This document shows, piece after piece, positions 26,702 through 34,831 of a stretch of DNA of 64,000 nt. A program made the position numbers and the translations under genes. The stretch is from CAWIJJ01 sp963836425 (GTDB taxonomy: Bacteria; Acidobacteriota; Terriglobia; Bryobacterales; Bryobacteraceae): contig CAWIJJ010000017.1 of assembly GCA_963836425.1 (NCBI GenBank), positions 186,001 through 250,000 of the forward strand, written 5' to 3'. Positions within the stretch are counted from its first letter, which is position 1. Each line of letters starts with the position of its first letter. A model generated the notes under the pieces. It worked only from the letters and a program-made list of their open reading frames with translations. It was not told the DNA's origin and ran no database searches.

Positions 26702-27816
26702 ATGGAGCGGCCCCTGCGGATCGGCGTCAATGCGCTGTATCTGATTCCGGGGGGCGTCGGCGGCACGGAAATCTACCTGCGCGGCCTGCTCTCCGCACTT
26801 TCCTCGCTCGATCCGGTGAACCGTTATTTCATCTTCACCAACCGGGAGACCGGGCCGGACCTGGTTCCCAAACAGGCCAACTTCGCTTCGGTGCCGCAAG
26901 CCGTGCGGGCCCGTTTCCGGCCCGGGCGAATTATCTGGGAGCAGATCGTGCTGCCCGTGGAAGCGGCGCGCCTCCAACTGGATGTACTGCTCAATCCGGG
27001 GTTCACGGCGCCTCTGCTGTGCGGCTGTCCGCAGGTGACCGTCTTTCACGATTTGCAGCACAAGCGGCACCCGGAATATTTCCGGTGGTTCGACCTGCCG
27101 TTCTGGCGCTTCTTCCTCTTTGGGTCGGCCATGATCTCCGCGCGCCTGATCGCCGTTTCGACGCGCACGGCGCGCGACCTCGAATCTCTTTACCGGATTC
27201 CGCCCGAGCGCATCCACGTGCTGCCCCTCGGCGTCGATCGCGAATTCTCGGAGTTGGCCGGAGTGCGCGCCCCCGAGCCGTTCCTTCTGGCTGTCTCGAC
27301 CCTGCATCCGCACAAGAACCTGGACGGGTTGATGGAGGCATTCGCCGGGTTCCGGCGGGAGCGCCCGGAATTCCGCCTGGTGATTTGCGGCCTGCGCGGG
27401 TTTGCAACGAAAACACTGGAGGATGCTGCGGCGCCGCCTGGGACTCGAAGATTCGGTGGAGTTTGCCGGCTGGATCCCCCGGCGCGACCTCCACGATCTT
27501 TACCGGCGCGCCTTCGCCTTCATCTACCCGACGCTGTTTGAAGGGTTCGGACTTCCGGTGCTGGAAGCGATGGCAGCGGCGATTCCGACGGCCTGTTCGA
27601 ATATTGACCCGGTGGGGAGCATTGCGGGCAACGGCGCGCTTCAGTTTGACCCCCGCGACCGCGGCGCCATTCTTGCGGCCCTGCGCCGCATCGCCGGGGA
27701 CGAAGACCTGCGCCGGCAACTCGCGTTCGAAGGGCCGCGCAGGGCCGCGCAGTTCTCCTGGGAAGCGACGGCCGAGAGGAACATTGAAAGTGCTCCGCGC
27801 CGCCGCCGCTGGGTAA
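26702..27816 (+). pseudogene. Family 1 (GT4-like) glycosyltransferase, two single-base frame breaks
   Basis: The N-terminal half reads from the ATG at 26702 (RIGVNALYLIPGGVGGTEIY, VFHDLQHKRHPEYF, AVSTLHPHKNLDGLMEAF). The frame breaks at 27425, where one extra G after GAGGAT separates TLED from LRRRLGLEDSVEFAGW. The donor-binding half follows (FAFIYPTLFEGFGLPVLEAM). A second extra base at 27780 separates ATAER from TLKVLRAAAAG and the stop at 27814-27816. Removing both gives a normal 370-residue retaining glycosyltransferase. It is the last gene of the glycosylation operon, 1 base after the TMTC-like stop. It is either a base-calling artefact or a freshly broken gene. Confidence 0.85.
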
Positions 27817-27827
27817 CCGGAAGGCGC

Positions 27828-28295
27828 CTACATCGGCGAAAGGTTGTAGAGCGCAGCCAGTCCGTTCAGGTCCGTGCGCAGCGAACTCCACTCGTTTTGC
27901 AGCTTGTCGGTGAAGCGGTGGTCGGACATGATGCGGTTCACGTCGGCGCCCGCGGCGAGAGTCTTATCCACCCAGTCGCGAACCTTCGGGTTGTTCTTGT
28001 CCTGCTTGTCGTGGAATTCGTCTTTGAGCTTGCTGGCGTTGTCGTGCAGGTCGTCGGCGCGGTGCTTGGCGCGGTCTTCCAGCTTGCTTCCGTCCATCAT
28101 GCTGTGCTCCACGGCGTCATCGAAATGAGATTTGAAGTCGCCGGTCCGCTTCTCCAGACGGTCCACGATCTGGGCGGCCGAAGCGGTGGTCACCACAACG
28201 TCGCGATTGGCGTCCTGTGCCCGCATCGCAAAAGGGGCGCCCGATATCAAAGCAGCCGCGGCCGCAATAAGCACCGGGCGTGTGTAGAAGTGCAT
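27828..28295 (-). CDS. Small exported helical protein, unknown
   Basis: 155 residues. The ATG at 28295 has a strong GGAGGAGAA site and gives a signal peptide (YTRPVLIAAAAALISGAPFA). The mature part is helical and highly charged (QIVDRLEKRTGDFKSHFDDA; DDLHDNASKLKDEFHDKQDK; WSSLRTDLNGLAALYNL). I do not recognise a family. It ends 11 bases from the end of the convergent glycosyltransferase and is probably a periplasmic stress or structural protein. Confidence 0.65.
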   Translation of the reverse strand: MHFYTRPVLIAAAAALISGAPFAMRAQDANRDVVVTTASAAQIVDRLEKRTGDFKSHFDDAVEHSMMDGSKLEDRAKHRADDLHDNASKLKDEFHDKQDKNNPKVRDWVDKTLAAGADVNRIMSDHRFTDKLQNEWSSLRTDLNGLAALYNLSPM

Positions 28296-28365
28296 ACAAT
28301 TCTCCTCCCTGGAGAAAGCGGCAATCGAACGCCCAAGGTGAAAAGCATCCCCAAAACCGGCAGGC

Positions 28366-28454
28366 GCCTGCCGTTTCTCCACGCGGGGCGGACCGCGTGC
28401 CGGCATCCCGGCGAAACCGCATCTCTCGGTGGCCTCCGCGAGCACCGCGCAGAA
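28366..28454 (-). pseudogene. Relic of a ydjM-like gene with internal deletion
   Basis: Two blocks match the intact YdjM-like gene at 31373-31918 on the same strand: 28432-28454 matches 31668-31690 at 22 of 23 bases, and 28397-28420 matches 31387-31410 at 21 of 24, with weaker similarity continuing to about 28366. The blocks are 11 bases apart here but 257 in the intact gene, an internal loss of 246 bases (82 codons). The degraded translation keeps FC-VLAEA followed by AGM-AR. It fills most of the gap between the exported protein and the NHL gene. Confidence 0.55.
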
Positions 28455-28458
28455 TGGC

Positions 28459-31293
28459 TCAATATCGGACCGCGATGGTGCCCGTTTGCGAGCTGAAAAA
28501 CTGGCCCATTTGGAGGAATACCGGAGTGGCGGATGGGGCGTAACAAGCGGCGAATCCCCAACAGGCAAACGTCTGCGGAATGCGGACGTTTATCTGGAGC
28601 ACTCCGGCCACGAGGCCCGGTGCGGGGCCGGCATAGAGAACGTCGGCAGTGACGCCGCCGATGCGAACGGTTAACGGCACGGACGGTCTTGAACTCGTGT
28701 CCGTCACGACGACTCCATCCTGCAGAGGAGGATTCATCGCCCCGGCCCCGGCGCCGTACAGCGTAACGATGGAGCCTGCCGCGGCCGGATTCTCCGCGGA
28801 ATTGATCGAGCCGTCCTCATTGAGAGCCGCCGCCTGACCGGGGCGGGGCGTAGCAGACCACTTGAATAATTCGGGCAGCGCGGCGACGCAGCATCCAATC
28901 GCGACGTTCGAGACGTACTGCGACGCCTTCCCGTTGTAAGTTAACTCTACGGCAACGGCGGTTTCGAGCGGTACAGCGAAGGGCACGACTACGTCCACCT
29001 GATAAGCCTGCGCATACAGGATGGGGCCGGGAATACCGTTGAAGAGGACGCGCACGCCCGCCAGATCGGTGCCGTAGCGGCCGGAACCGTCGGGTCCATT
29101 GGTGACGCCGGCGGCAGGTCCGAGATCGGTGCCGAACAGGCTCAGGATCGCACCGGGAGAAAACGGTTCGCCGCGCAACCACGAGCCGCCGTTCAGCACT
29201 GCCCAAAGCCGCGGGGTCCCGCCGGTGGCGAGTTGAGCCGCGATCCTGCGCACACGGCCTGCACCGCTCGAGTTGCCTTCGGCAACGTAAAGGCCGCCGG
29301 CGGCATCGGCCAGAATCCCATGGGGAGTCGAGAGGCCGACCGCAAAGGCCGGACCGCCGTCCGCTCCCACTACATCAGCGCCATAGCCGGCGAGCGTCGT
29401 GATGATGCCGTCGGCGCCGACTACGCGAACGCTGCTGTCGTACCGGTCCGAGATGAAGACGTTGCCTTTGGCGTCGGCGGCGACGGAGGCGGCGTCCGGC
29501 AGGTATGCGGATATGGCTGGAATGCCATCCCGAACGGGTTCTAATCGCTCATTGCCCTTGCCAGCGACCGTCGTAATGACTCCTGACGGCGAGACTTTTC
29601 GCACGCGGTGCTGGCCGGTGTCGGCGATGTACAGGTTCCCTTCGGCGTCGAGCGCGATGCCCTCGGGATTTTGCAGGAATGCCGCGGTTGCCGGGCCGCC
29701 GTCACCCAGGTTGTCGGGAGGCGCGGCGCCGCCCGCGACGGTCTCGAGGGTTCCGTCCGGCGCAAGCTTGCGAACCCGCTGCATCGATGGATCCGCGACA
29801 TAGAGATTTCCCGAGCGGTCCAGGGCTAAAGATGTGGGGATGAAGAGGCCGCTGTCGGCCGAGCCCGCCGCTCCCGCTCCGCGAGCGAGCACGGTACGGA
29901 CCACGCCATCGGGGCCGATCCTCCGCACACATTGATTCTGGCTGTCCGCCACGTAAAGATTGCCCGCGCCGTCGAGCGCAATTCCGAGCGGCGCATTCAG
30001 CACCGCCGCGGAGGCCGGTCCGCCGTCACCTTCATACCCCTGTTCGCCGGTGCCCGCGACCGTGGTGAGGATTCCGTCGGCGCCGATGCGGCGAACGCGA
30101 TTCGCGCTCGCATCGCTGAAGTAGATGTTCCCGGCGGCATCCGCCGCCACGCTTGCCGGCAATCGCAGTTGAGCGGATGTGGCAGTTCCACCCTCGCCGG
30201 GAGCATTCGTTCCAGCGATAGCAAAGAGCCTTCCCGCAGCATCCACTCTGCGCACGAGAGATTGTTCGGCGATGAAGAGGTTACCGGAGCCATCCGGCAG
30301 CACGGCGACCGGAAACTGCAATTGCGATTTTGTGGCATCGCGGCCGGGGCCAAGCAGCACGCCACCGCCGAGCGCTCCGTTGCCGGCAAGCGTGGTCACG
30401 ATGCCGTCGGGCGAAATCTTGCGGATGCGTTGGTTTTGAGCGTCGGCGACATAGAGATTGCCTGCACCGTCGAAGGCGATTCCGCTCGGCGCGTTGAACC
30501 GCGCCGATGCGGCGGGGCCACCGTCGCCGCTGAAGCCGGCGGGATCGCTGCCGGCAATCGTGGCAATCGCCCCGTCAGGCGTCATTTTCGCGATGCTCGA
30601 GACTCCATCGGCGATGTACAAGGCCCCCGCACCGTCTACAGCGAGCCCCCACACGCTGCAACTGGCCCTCTGACATGCATGTTGCGCGACCGTGGCGATG
30701 ACGCCGTCCGGCGTCACCCTGCGCACGCGGCCGGTACTGTATTCCCCGATGAAGAGGTTGCCGGCGCGATCGAACGCAAGCCCGAAGGGCAGCGTCAGTG
30801 TGGCGGACGCGGCGAGTCCGCCATCGCCGCTGCCGCCTGGCACGCCCGTGCCGGCGATGGTGCGTAGGGCGCCTGAAGCATCCAGCCGGAGGACGCGATG
30901 ATTGTCGGTGTCCGCGATGATCAGGGCGTCTGCCGCGTCCACTGCGATCCCCAAAGAGAAGCCGAGTTGGATTGTGCCCGGCGAGCGATCGGCGCTGAAG
31001 CCGGGGACACCGGGTCCGGCGACGGTGGTGATGGCGCCGGACGGGTCGATTTTGCGCACGCGCCCGGTGCCGCGTTCGCCGATGTAAAGATTGCCTTTGC
31101 TGTCGCGCGCCAGCGATTCGCCGGATATCCGGGCATTGAGAGCCAACCCGCCATCGCCATTTCCGGCGCCCTGACCCAGCGTCGTGCCACCAATGGTGGT
31201 TACGGTGTACAGAGGTCCAGGGGTCTGGGCCACGGCGGGCGAAAGGACTGCAGCCGCGACTAACGTCGCCACGAAGCTGAAATGGTGGAGCAC
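28459..31293 (-). CDS. Secreted NHL-repeat propeller with Solibacter-type C-terminal domain
   Basis: 944 residues from a GTG. A signal peptide (VATLVAAAVLSPAVAQT) leads into at least a dozen NHL repeats (~30-700) of the form GxxxDxxGNLYxAD/GxxxVRKI (SKGNLYIGERGTGRVRKI, AGNLYVADAQNQRIRKI), forming one or two beta-propellers. The final ~230 residues (AVLNGGSWLRGEPFSPGAIL, LFGTDLGPAAG, YNGKASQYVSNVAI, LQINVRIPQ) match the TIGR03437 domain expanded in Solibacter and relatives. It is probably surface-exposed and binds protein or carbohydrate. Confidence 0.88.
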   Translation of the reverse strand: MLHHFSFVATLVAAAVLSPAVAQTPGPLYTVTTIGGTTLGQGAGNGDGGLALNARISGESLARDSKGNLYIGERGTGRVRKIDPSGAITTVAGPGVPGFSADRSPGTIQLGFSLGIAVDAADALIIADTDNHRVLRLDASGALRTIAGTGVPGGSGDGGLAASATLTLPFGLAFDRAGNLFIGEYSTGRVRRVTPDGVIATVAQHACQRASCSVWGLAVDGAGALYIADGVSSIAKMTPDGAIATIAGSDPAGFSGDGGPAASARFNAPSGIAFDGAGNLYVADAQNQRIRKISPDGIVTTLAGNGALGGGVLLGPGRDATKSQLQFPVAVLPDGSGNLFIAEQSLVRRVDAAGRLFAIAGTNAPGEGGTATSAQLRLPASVAADAAGNIYFSDASANRVRRIGADGILTTVAGTGEQGYEGDGGPASAAVLNAPLGIALDGAGNLYVADSQNQCVRRIGPDGVVRTVLARGAGAAGSADSGLFIPTSLALDRSGNLYVADPSMQRVRKLAPDGTLETVAGGAAPPDNLGDGGPATAAFLQNPEGIALDAEGNLYIADTGQHRVRKVSPSGVITTVAGKGNERLEPVRDGIPAISAYLPDAASVAADAKGNVFISDRYDSSVRVVGADGIITTLAGYGADVVGADGGPAFAVGLSTPHGILADAAGGLYVAEGNSSGAGRVRRIAAQLATGGTPRLWAVLNGGSWLRGEPFSPGAILSLFGTDLGPAAGVTNGPDGSGRYGTDLAGVRVLFNGIPGPILYAQAYQVDVVVPFAVPLETAVAVELTYNGKASQYVSNVAIGCCVAALPELFKWSATPRPGQAAALNEDGSINSAENPAAAGSIVTLYGAGAGAMNPPLQDGVVVTDTSSRPSVPLTVRIGGVTADVLYAGPAPGLVAGVLQINVRIPQTFACWGFAACYAPSATPVFLQMGQFFSSQTGTIAVRY

Positions 31294-31372
31294 GATGATG
31301 GCGATTGTAGCGCCAGGCGTGAAGCGAGAGCAGGCGCTGAAGGCGCTGAAGGGCCGCTTCCCCGGCTGTTTT

Positions 31373-31918
31373 TCACGCGCGGCGGCGTGCCAGCATCCCG
31401 GCGAGGCCGCCGGCCACCGCGACCACCCAGAACGGCATCTCCGACTTCAGAATGGGACCGGCCCGGCCGAAGAACCGCGCGATGCTCAAAGGAGAAACGT
31501 GGATCGGATGCCAGGGGAAAAACATCCGGGCCCGCGTGATCGGATAGAGCAGCATCACGCCCGAACCGCCGTCGGTAAGCATGTCGAGCAGCGGGTGCGT
31601 GATCGCCGCTCCCGCCCACACGGCCGCCAGCCACGCCGCGCAACGCCACGGATACCGCCGGGCCGCTGCCTCCGCGAGCACCGTGCAGAACAAGGCCAGA
31701 AAGAAAGCGGAGTGAAAGAAGCCGCGGTGCGCATAAAAACTGCCGCGCGGCACATCGAAGGGCATGACCAGGTATGTGTCCAGATCCGGCGCCACCGCGA
31801 TCAGTCCCGCCGTCAGAGGAATCGCCCAGCCAGACAGCGCCCGCCGCACACAGGTAGAGCGGATGGCGGGAAGAGCGACCGCAGCGCCCACGATAAAGTG
31901 CGTGATCGCCGAAGCCAT
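31373..31918 (-). CDS. YdjM/DUF457-family membrane metal-dependent hydrolase
   Basis: 181 residues, with about four membrane segments and the metal-binding-like signature of the family: ASAITHFIVGAAVA at the N-terminus, AVAPDLDTYL, YAHRGFFHSAFF and GAAITHPLLDMLTDGG. Such proteins (YdjM, LexA-regulated in E. coli) are membrane-bound putative hydrolases of uncertain substrate. A degraded partial copy of this gene lies 2.9 kb away at 28366-28454. Confidence 0.85.
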   Translation of the reverse strand: MASAITHFIVGAAVALPAIRSTCVRRALSGWAIPLTAGLIAVAPDLDTYLVMPFDVPRGSFYAHRGFFHSAFFLALFCTVLAEAAARRYPWRCAAWLAAVWAGAAITHPLLDMLTDGGSGVMLLYPITRARMFFPWHPIHVSPLSIARFFGRAGPILKSEMPFWVVAVAGGLAGMLARRRA

Positions 31919-31996
31919 CTATCGCCATCATACGCCGGCGCGCGCGTGGAACTACCGGGGCTTACGCAGGCGGTTCCGGACTCGCACACATTCCGC

Positions 31997-32002
31997 TATA
32001 TT
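31997..32002 (+). promoter_or_regulatory. Candidate -10 box of a leaderless HIT transcript
   Basis: TATATT ends 6 bases before the TTG start codon at 32009, the distance expected when transcription starts at or next to the start codon. No convincing -35 box or ribosome site was found. Confidence 0.35.
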
Positions 32003-32008
32003 AGACTC

Positions 32009-32350
32009 TTGTCCCCTTGCCCTTATTGTTCCGTTGCAAAAGAAGAGGCGTGGATGATCACTGAGGATGCGGTGGCCGTTCCGTCAGCGCAGCCCCTCAC
32101 AGCCTGTCACGTTGTGGTGGCGCCGGTTCGTCACGTCGAAACGTTCTACGATCTGGATGTTCAGGAACAGCAGGCCGTCTGGGCTCTGGTTCAGGAGATC
32201 CGGGTGCGCATTTCGGCCTCTCTGCAGGTGGAAGCGTTTTACGTTGGATTCGCAGATGGAAATCACGCCCACGTACATGTGGTGCCTCGGGGCCCGGGCG
32301 AATCCCTCAATTTGCCCGAAGGTATCGAGTGGGTCGAGCCTGACCGCTAA
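32009..32350 (+). CDS. HIT-family nucleotide-binding hydrolase/transferase
   Basis: 113 residues from a TTG at 32009. This start is preferred over the ATG at 32054 because it includes the zinc-type CPYC motif near the N-terminus (SPCPYCSVAKEEAW) that begins most HIT proteins. The core reads AVPSAQPLTACHVVVAPVRHV and ends in the histidine triad NHAHVHVVPR, whose middle His is the nucleophile for hydrolysing nucleoside phosphoramidates or dinucleotides. It ends 9 bases before the first ABC ATPase gene, so it may lead that operon. Confidence 0.82.
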   Translation: MSPCPYCSVAKEEAWMITEDAVAVPSAQPLTACHVVVAPVRHVETFYDLDVQEQQAVWALVQEIRVRISASLQVEAFYVGFADGNHAHVHVVPRGPGESLNLPEGIEWVEPDR

Positions 32351-32359
32351 GGTGGCGCA

Positions 32360-33121
32360 ATGGAAGGGACGGACCTCCCGGTCCTCGAAGTTCATGACTT
32401 TTCCGCCGACCTGATCCACGGCCCCGTACCCCGAACCATCCTCTCGCCGCTTTCTTTCCTCCTCCCCGCCGGCTCCATCACCGGTCTGTTCGGCGAATCC
32501 GGCTGTGGAAAAACCACGCTCGCGCTCGGAATCATGCAGTTGCTTTCGCCGCAACATTACCGCGTCAGGGGTTCGGTCCGGTTACAGGGCCGCGAGATCG
32601 CAAATCTTGGGGAGCGACGCCTCCGGGCCCTCCGTGGGGTGCGGATCTCGTTGATTTTCCAGGACCCGGCGTTGGCCCTCAACCCCGTGATGCGGGTGGA
32701 AGACCAGGTGTCGGAGCCCGCGCGGGCGCACGGATTGCCCTCCGATCCCCAGGGCATGCTCCGTCTTGTCGGACTGCCTGAGCCGGAGCGAATCGCGCGA
32801 TCCTATCCCCACCAGTTGAGCGGCGGGCAGCGCCAGCGCGTGGCCATCGCTCAAGCCTTGATATGCCGGCCTGCGCTGGTCATCGCCGACGAGCCGTTTA
32901 CGTCGCTGGATGCCCCTGCCACCCTCGCCCTGGCGGATCTCATGATGGACCTCAACCGTTCGACGGGCACCAGCTTTCTGGTAATCAGCCACAGCCCGGG
33001 AGCACTGGCCCGGATTGCCGGTTCGGTGCTCCGGATGCATCGGGGCCGGCTCGTGGACCAGGGTCCACCGGCGGAAGTGTTTCGGGCTCTGGCGTTGCCG
33101 GGGAGCGGAAATGCCGGCTGA
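32360..33121 (+). CDS. Oligopeptide ABC transporter ATPase (OppD/DppD-like)
   Basis: 253 residues. Walker A is GLFGESGCGKTTLA, the Q loop LIFQDPALALNPVMR, the signature LSGGQRQRVAIAQAL, Walker B LVIADEPFTSLD and the switch His in VISHSPG. The LALNP motif after the Q loop is typical of peptide/nickel importers. It lacks the ~70-residue C-terminal extension of classic OppD. It overlaps the next ATPase gene by 11 bases and heads a complete importer with two ATPases, two permeases and a binding protein. Confidence 0.9.
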   Translation: MEGTDLPVLEVHDFSADLIHGPVPRTILSPLSFLLPAGSITGLFGESGCGKTTLALGIMQLLSPQHYRVRGSVRLQGREIANLGERRLRALRGVRISLIFQDPALALNPVMRVEDQVSEPARAHGLPSDPQGMLRLVGLPEPERIARSYPHQLSGGQRQRVAIAQALICRPALVIADEPFTSLDAPATLALADLMMDLNRSTGTSFLVISHSPGALARIAGSVLRMHRGRLVDQGPPAEVFRALALPGSGNAG

Positions 33122-33887
33122 GCCGTTCTTGTCCGTTCGCGGTTTGCGGAAAGTCTACTCCCGCCGGCGATGGTGGGGCGCCGACCCCAATCCCGTCGTA
33201 GCGGTCCGGGATGTGGACCTGAGCCTGGAACGTGGACGAATCCTCGGCTTGGTTGGCCCCTCCGGTTCGGGAAAGAGTACGGTCGCGCGTTGCCTGACCC
33301 GTCTCGAGGTGCCGGACGCGGGCGACGTCCGGTTGGAGGGCCGCTCCGCATTACGGCCGGAGATTCAACTGATCTTCCAGGACGCAGCATCCAGTCTGAA
33401 TCCGCGATTCAGCGCCGCTGAGGTTCTCGAAGAGCCGCTGTTGATCCAGCGCCGCGGAACGCGGAAGTCGCGCCAGGGAGCGGCAGCCCGCACGATGGAA
33501 CAGGTCGGCCTTCCTTTGGCTTCGTTCCATCAAAAGGCGCTTGCCTTCAGCGGCGGGGAGCGCCAGCGGCTGGCCATCGCCCGGGCACTCGTGACCGAGC
33601 CCAAATTGTTGATTCTGGACGAGTCGTTTTCCAGCCTGGATATCGGACTGCAAAACCAGTTGGGCTCGCTGCTGGCCGAATTGCAGCGCCGGCTCGGGCT
33701 TACCTGCATCCTTATCTCCCACGATCTCAGCCTGGTGGGTCGCCTGTCGGACGACATCGCCGTCATGGAGGACGGTTGCATCGTCGAGGTGCGTCCCGCC
33801 GGCGAACTGATGCGGGCGCCGCACCACCCCCTCACGGCGGAACTGGTGCGGGCGAACCGCGCTCTCTCGCTTGGGGGCGGCTCATGA
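33111..33887 (+). CDS. Oligopeptide ABC transporter ATPase (OppF/DppF-like)
   Basis: 258 residues. The ATG at 33111 has GGAG a few bases upstream and starts MPAEPFLSVRGLRKVYSRRR. Walker A is GLVGPSGSGKSTVA, the Q loop LIFQDAASSLNPRFS, the signature FSGGERQRLAIARAL, Walker B LLILDESFSSLD and the switch LISHDLS. It is the second ATPase of the importer. The stop and the permease start overlap as ATGA (33884-33887), showing translational coupling. Confidence 0.9.
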   Translation: MPAEPFLSVRGLRKVYSRRRWWGADPNPVVAVRDVDLSLERGRILGLVGPSGSGKSTVARCLTRLEVPDAGDVRLEGRSALRPEIQLIFQDAASSLNPRFSAAEVLEEPLLIQRRGTRKSRQGAAARTMEQVGLPLASFHQKALAFSGGERQRLAIARALVTEPKLLILDESFSSLDIGLQNQLGSLLAELQRRLGLTCILISHDLSLVGRLSDDIAVMEDGCIVEVRPAGELMRAPHHPLTAELVRANRALSLGGGS

Positions 33888-34831
33888 TCCGCTACCTGGC
33901 GGCGCGCGTGGTCCACGGGGCGGCCCTGCTGGTGGTGGTTTCCGTGCTGGCCTTCGCCTTTGCGCAACTCGCGCCGGGCGACCCCTACTCCGAACTCGCC
34001 AACGACCCGCGCGTCTCCCGCCAGACAGTCGAAACCCTTCGCGCCAGGGCGGGGCTCGACCGGCCCTTCGCCATCCGCTATGCCGCCTGGGTGGGGTCGG
34101 TTTTCCGCGGCGACCTCGGATACTCGTTGACGTATGCCGGTCCGGTGGCGCCCCTGCTTGTGCCGAGAATCCGCGCCACCCTGCTCCTTACCATCACGTC
34201 CACTCTGCTGGCATGGTTTATTGCGATTCCGTTCGGCATCTGGAATGCCGCCGTCCGCGATACCTGGCTGGACGGCGCAGCCCGGGTTCTGCTGGCCCTG
34301 CTTCTTTGCATTCCCGACCTGGTGCTGGCAATCGCGCTGCTCGTGCTGGCCGTGGAGACCGGCTGGTTTCCCGTGGGCGGCATGACGTCGTCTGAAAATG
34401 CCGGCGTGGCGGACCTGCTCCGGCACCTGGTTTTGCCTGTCACCGTCCTGGCGGCAGGCATGGCTCCGGTGCTCGTCCGCCACGTGCGGGCAAGCCTGGT
34501 GGCAGCGGCGAACGCGCCGTTTGCCCTGAATGCACGGGCGCACGGGGCCGGCTGGTGGCGATTGTGGTTCCGGCACCTGCTGCCGGCTGCGGTTCACCCT
34601 CTGGTGTCGCTGTTCGGGTTATCCATCGGCGCGCTGCTCAGCGGCTCGCTGCTGGTGGAAGTGGTGATGGGATGGCCGGGACTCGGCCCCTTGTTTCTGG
34701 AAGCGGTTATGGCGCGGGACTATGCCATCGTTCTGGCCACCGTACTGCTCTCCACGTCATTTCTGATTGCCGGGAACCTTGTCGCGGACCTGCTGCTGTA
34801 CCGGCTGGATCCCCGCATCCGGGTTAGATAA
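33884..34831 (+). CDS. Oligopeptide ABC transporter permease (OppB/DppB-like)
   Basis: 315 residues with about six membrane helices. The N-terminus (MIRYLAARVVHGAALLVVV...LAPGDPY) is the standard DppB start, and the EAA cytoplasmic loop that contacts the ATPases is recognisable around ALNARAHGAGWWRLWFRHLLPAA, with the family ending VEVVMGWPGLGPLFLEAV. It is coupled to the preceding ATPase by an ATGA overlap and followed immediately by the partner permease. Confidence 0.92.
   Translation: MIRYLAARVVHGAALLVVVSVLAFAFAQLAPGDPYSELANDPRVSRQTVETLRARAGLDRPFAIRYAAWVGSVFRGDLGYSLTYAGPVAPLLVPRIRATLLLTITSTLLAWFIAIPFGIWNAAVRDTWLDGAARVLLALLLCIPDLVLAIALLVLAVETGWFPVGGMTSSENAGVADLLRHLVLPVTVLAAGMAPVLVRHVRASLVAAANAPFALNARAHGAGWWRLWFRHLLPAAVHPLVSLFGLSIGALLSGSLLVEVVMGWPGLGPLFLEAVMARDYAIVLATVLLSTSFLIAGNLVADLLLYRLDPRIRVR

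Noticed and set aside
29933..30867. Plus-strand frames antisense to the NHL gene
   Set aside because: They arise from the repetitive, GC-rich NHL codons and carry no independent start signals or domains.
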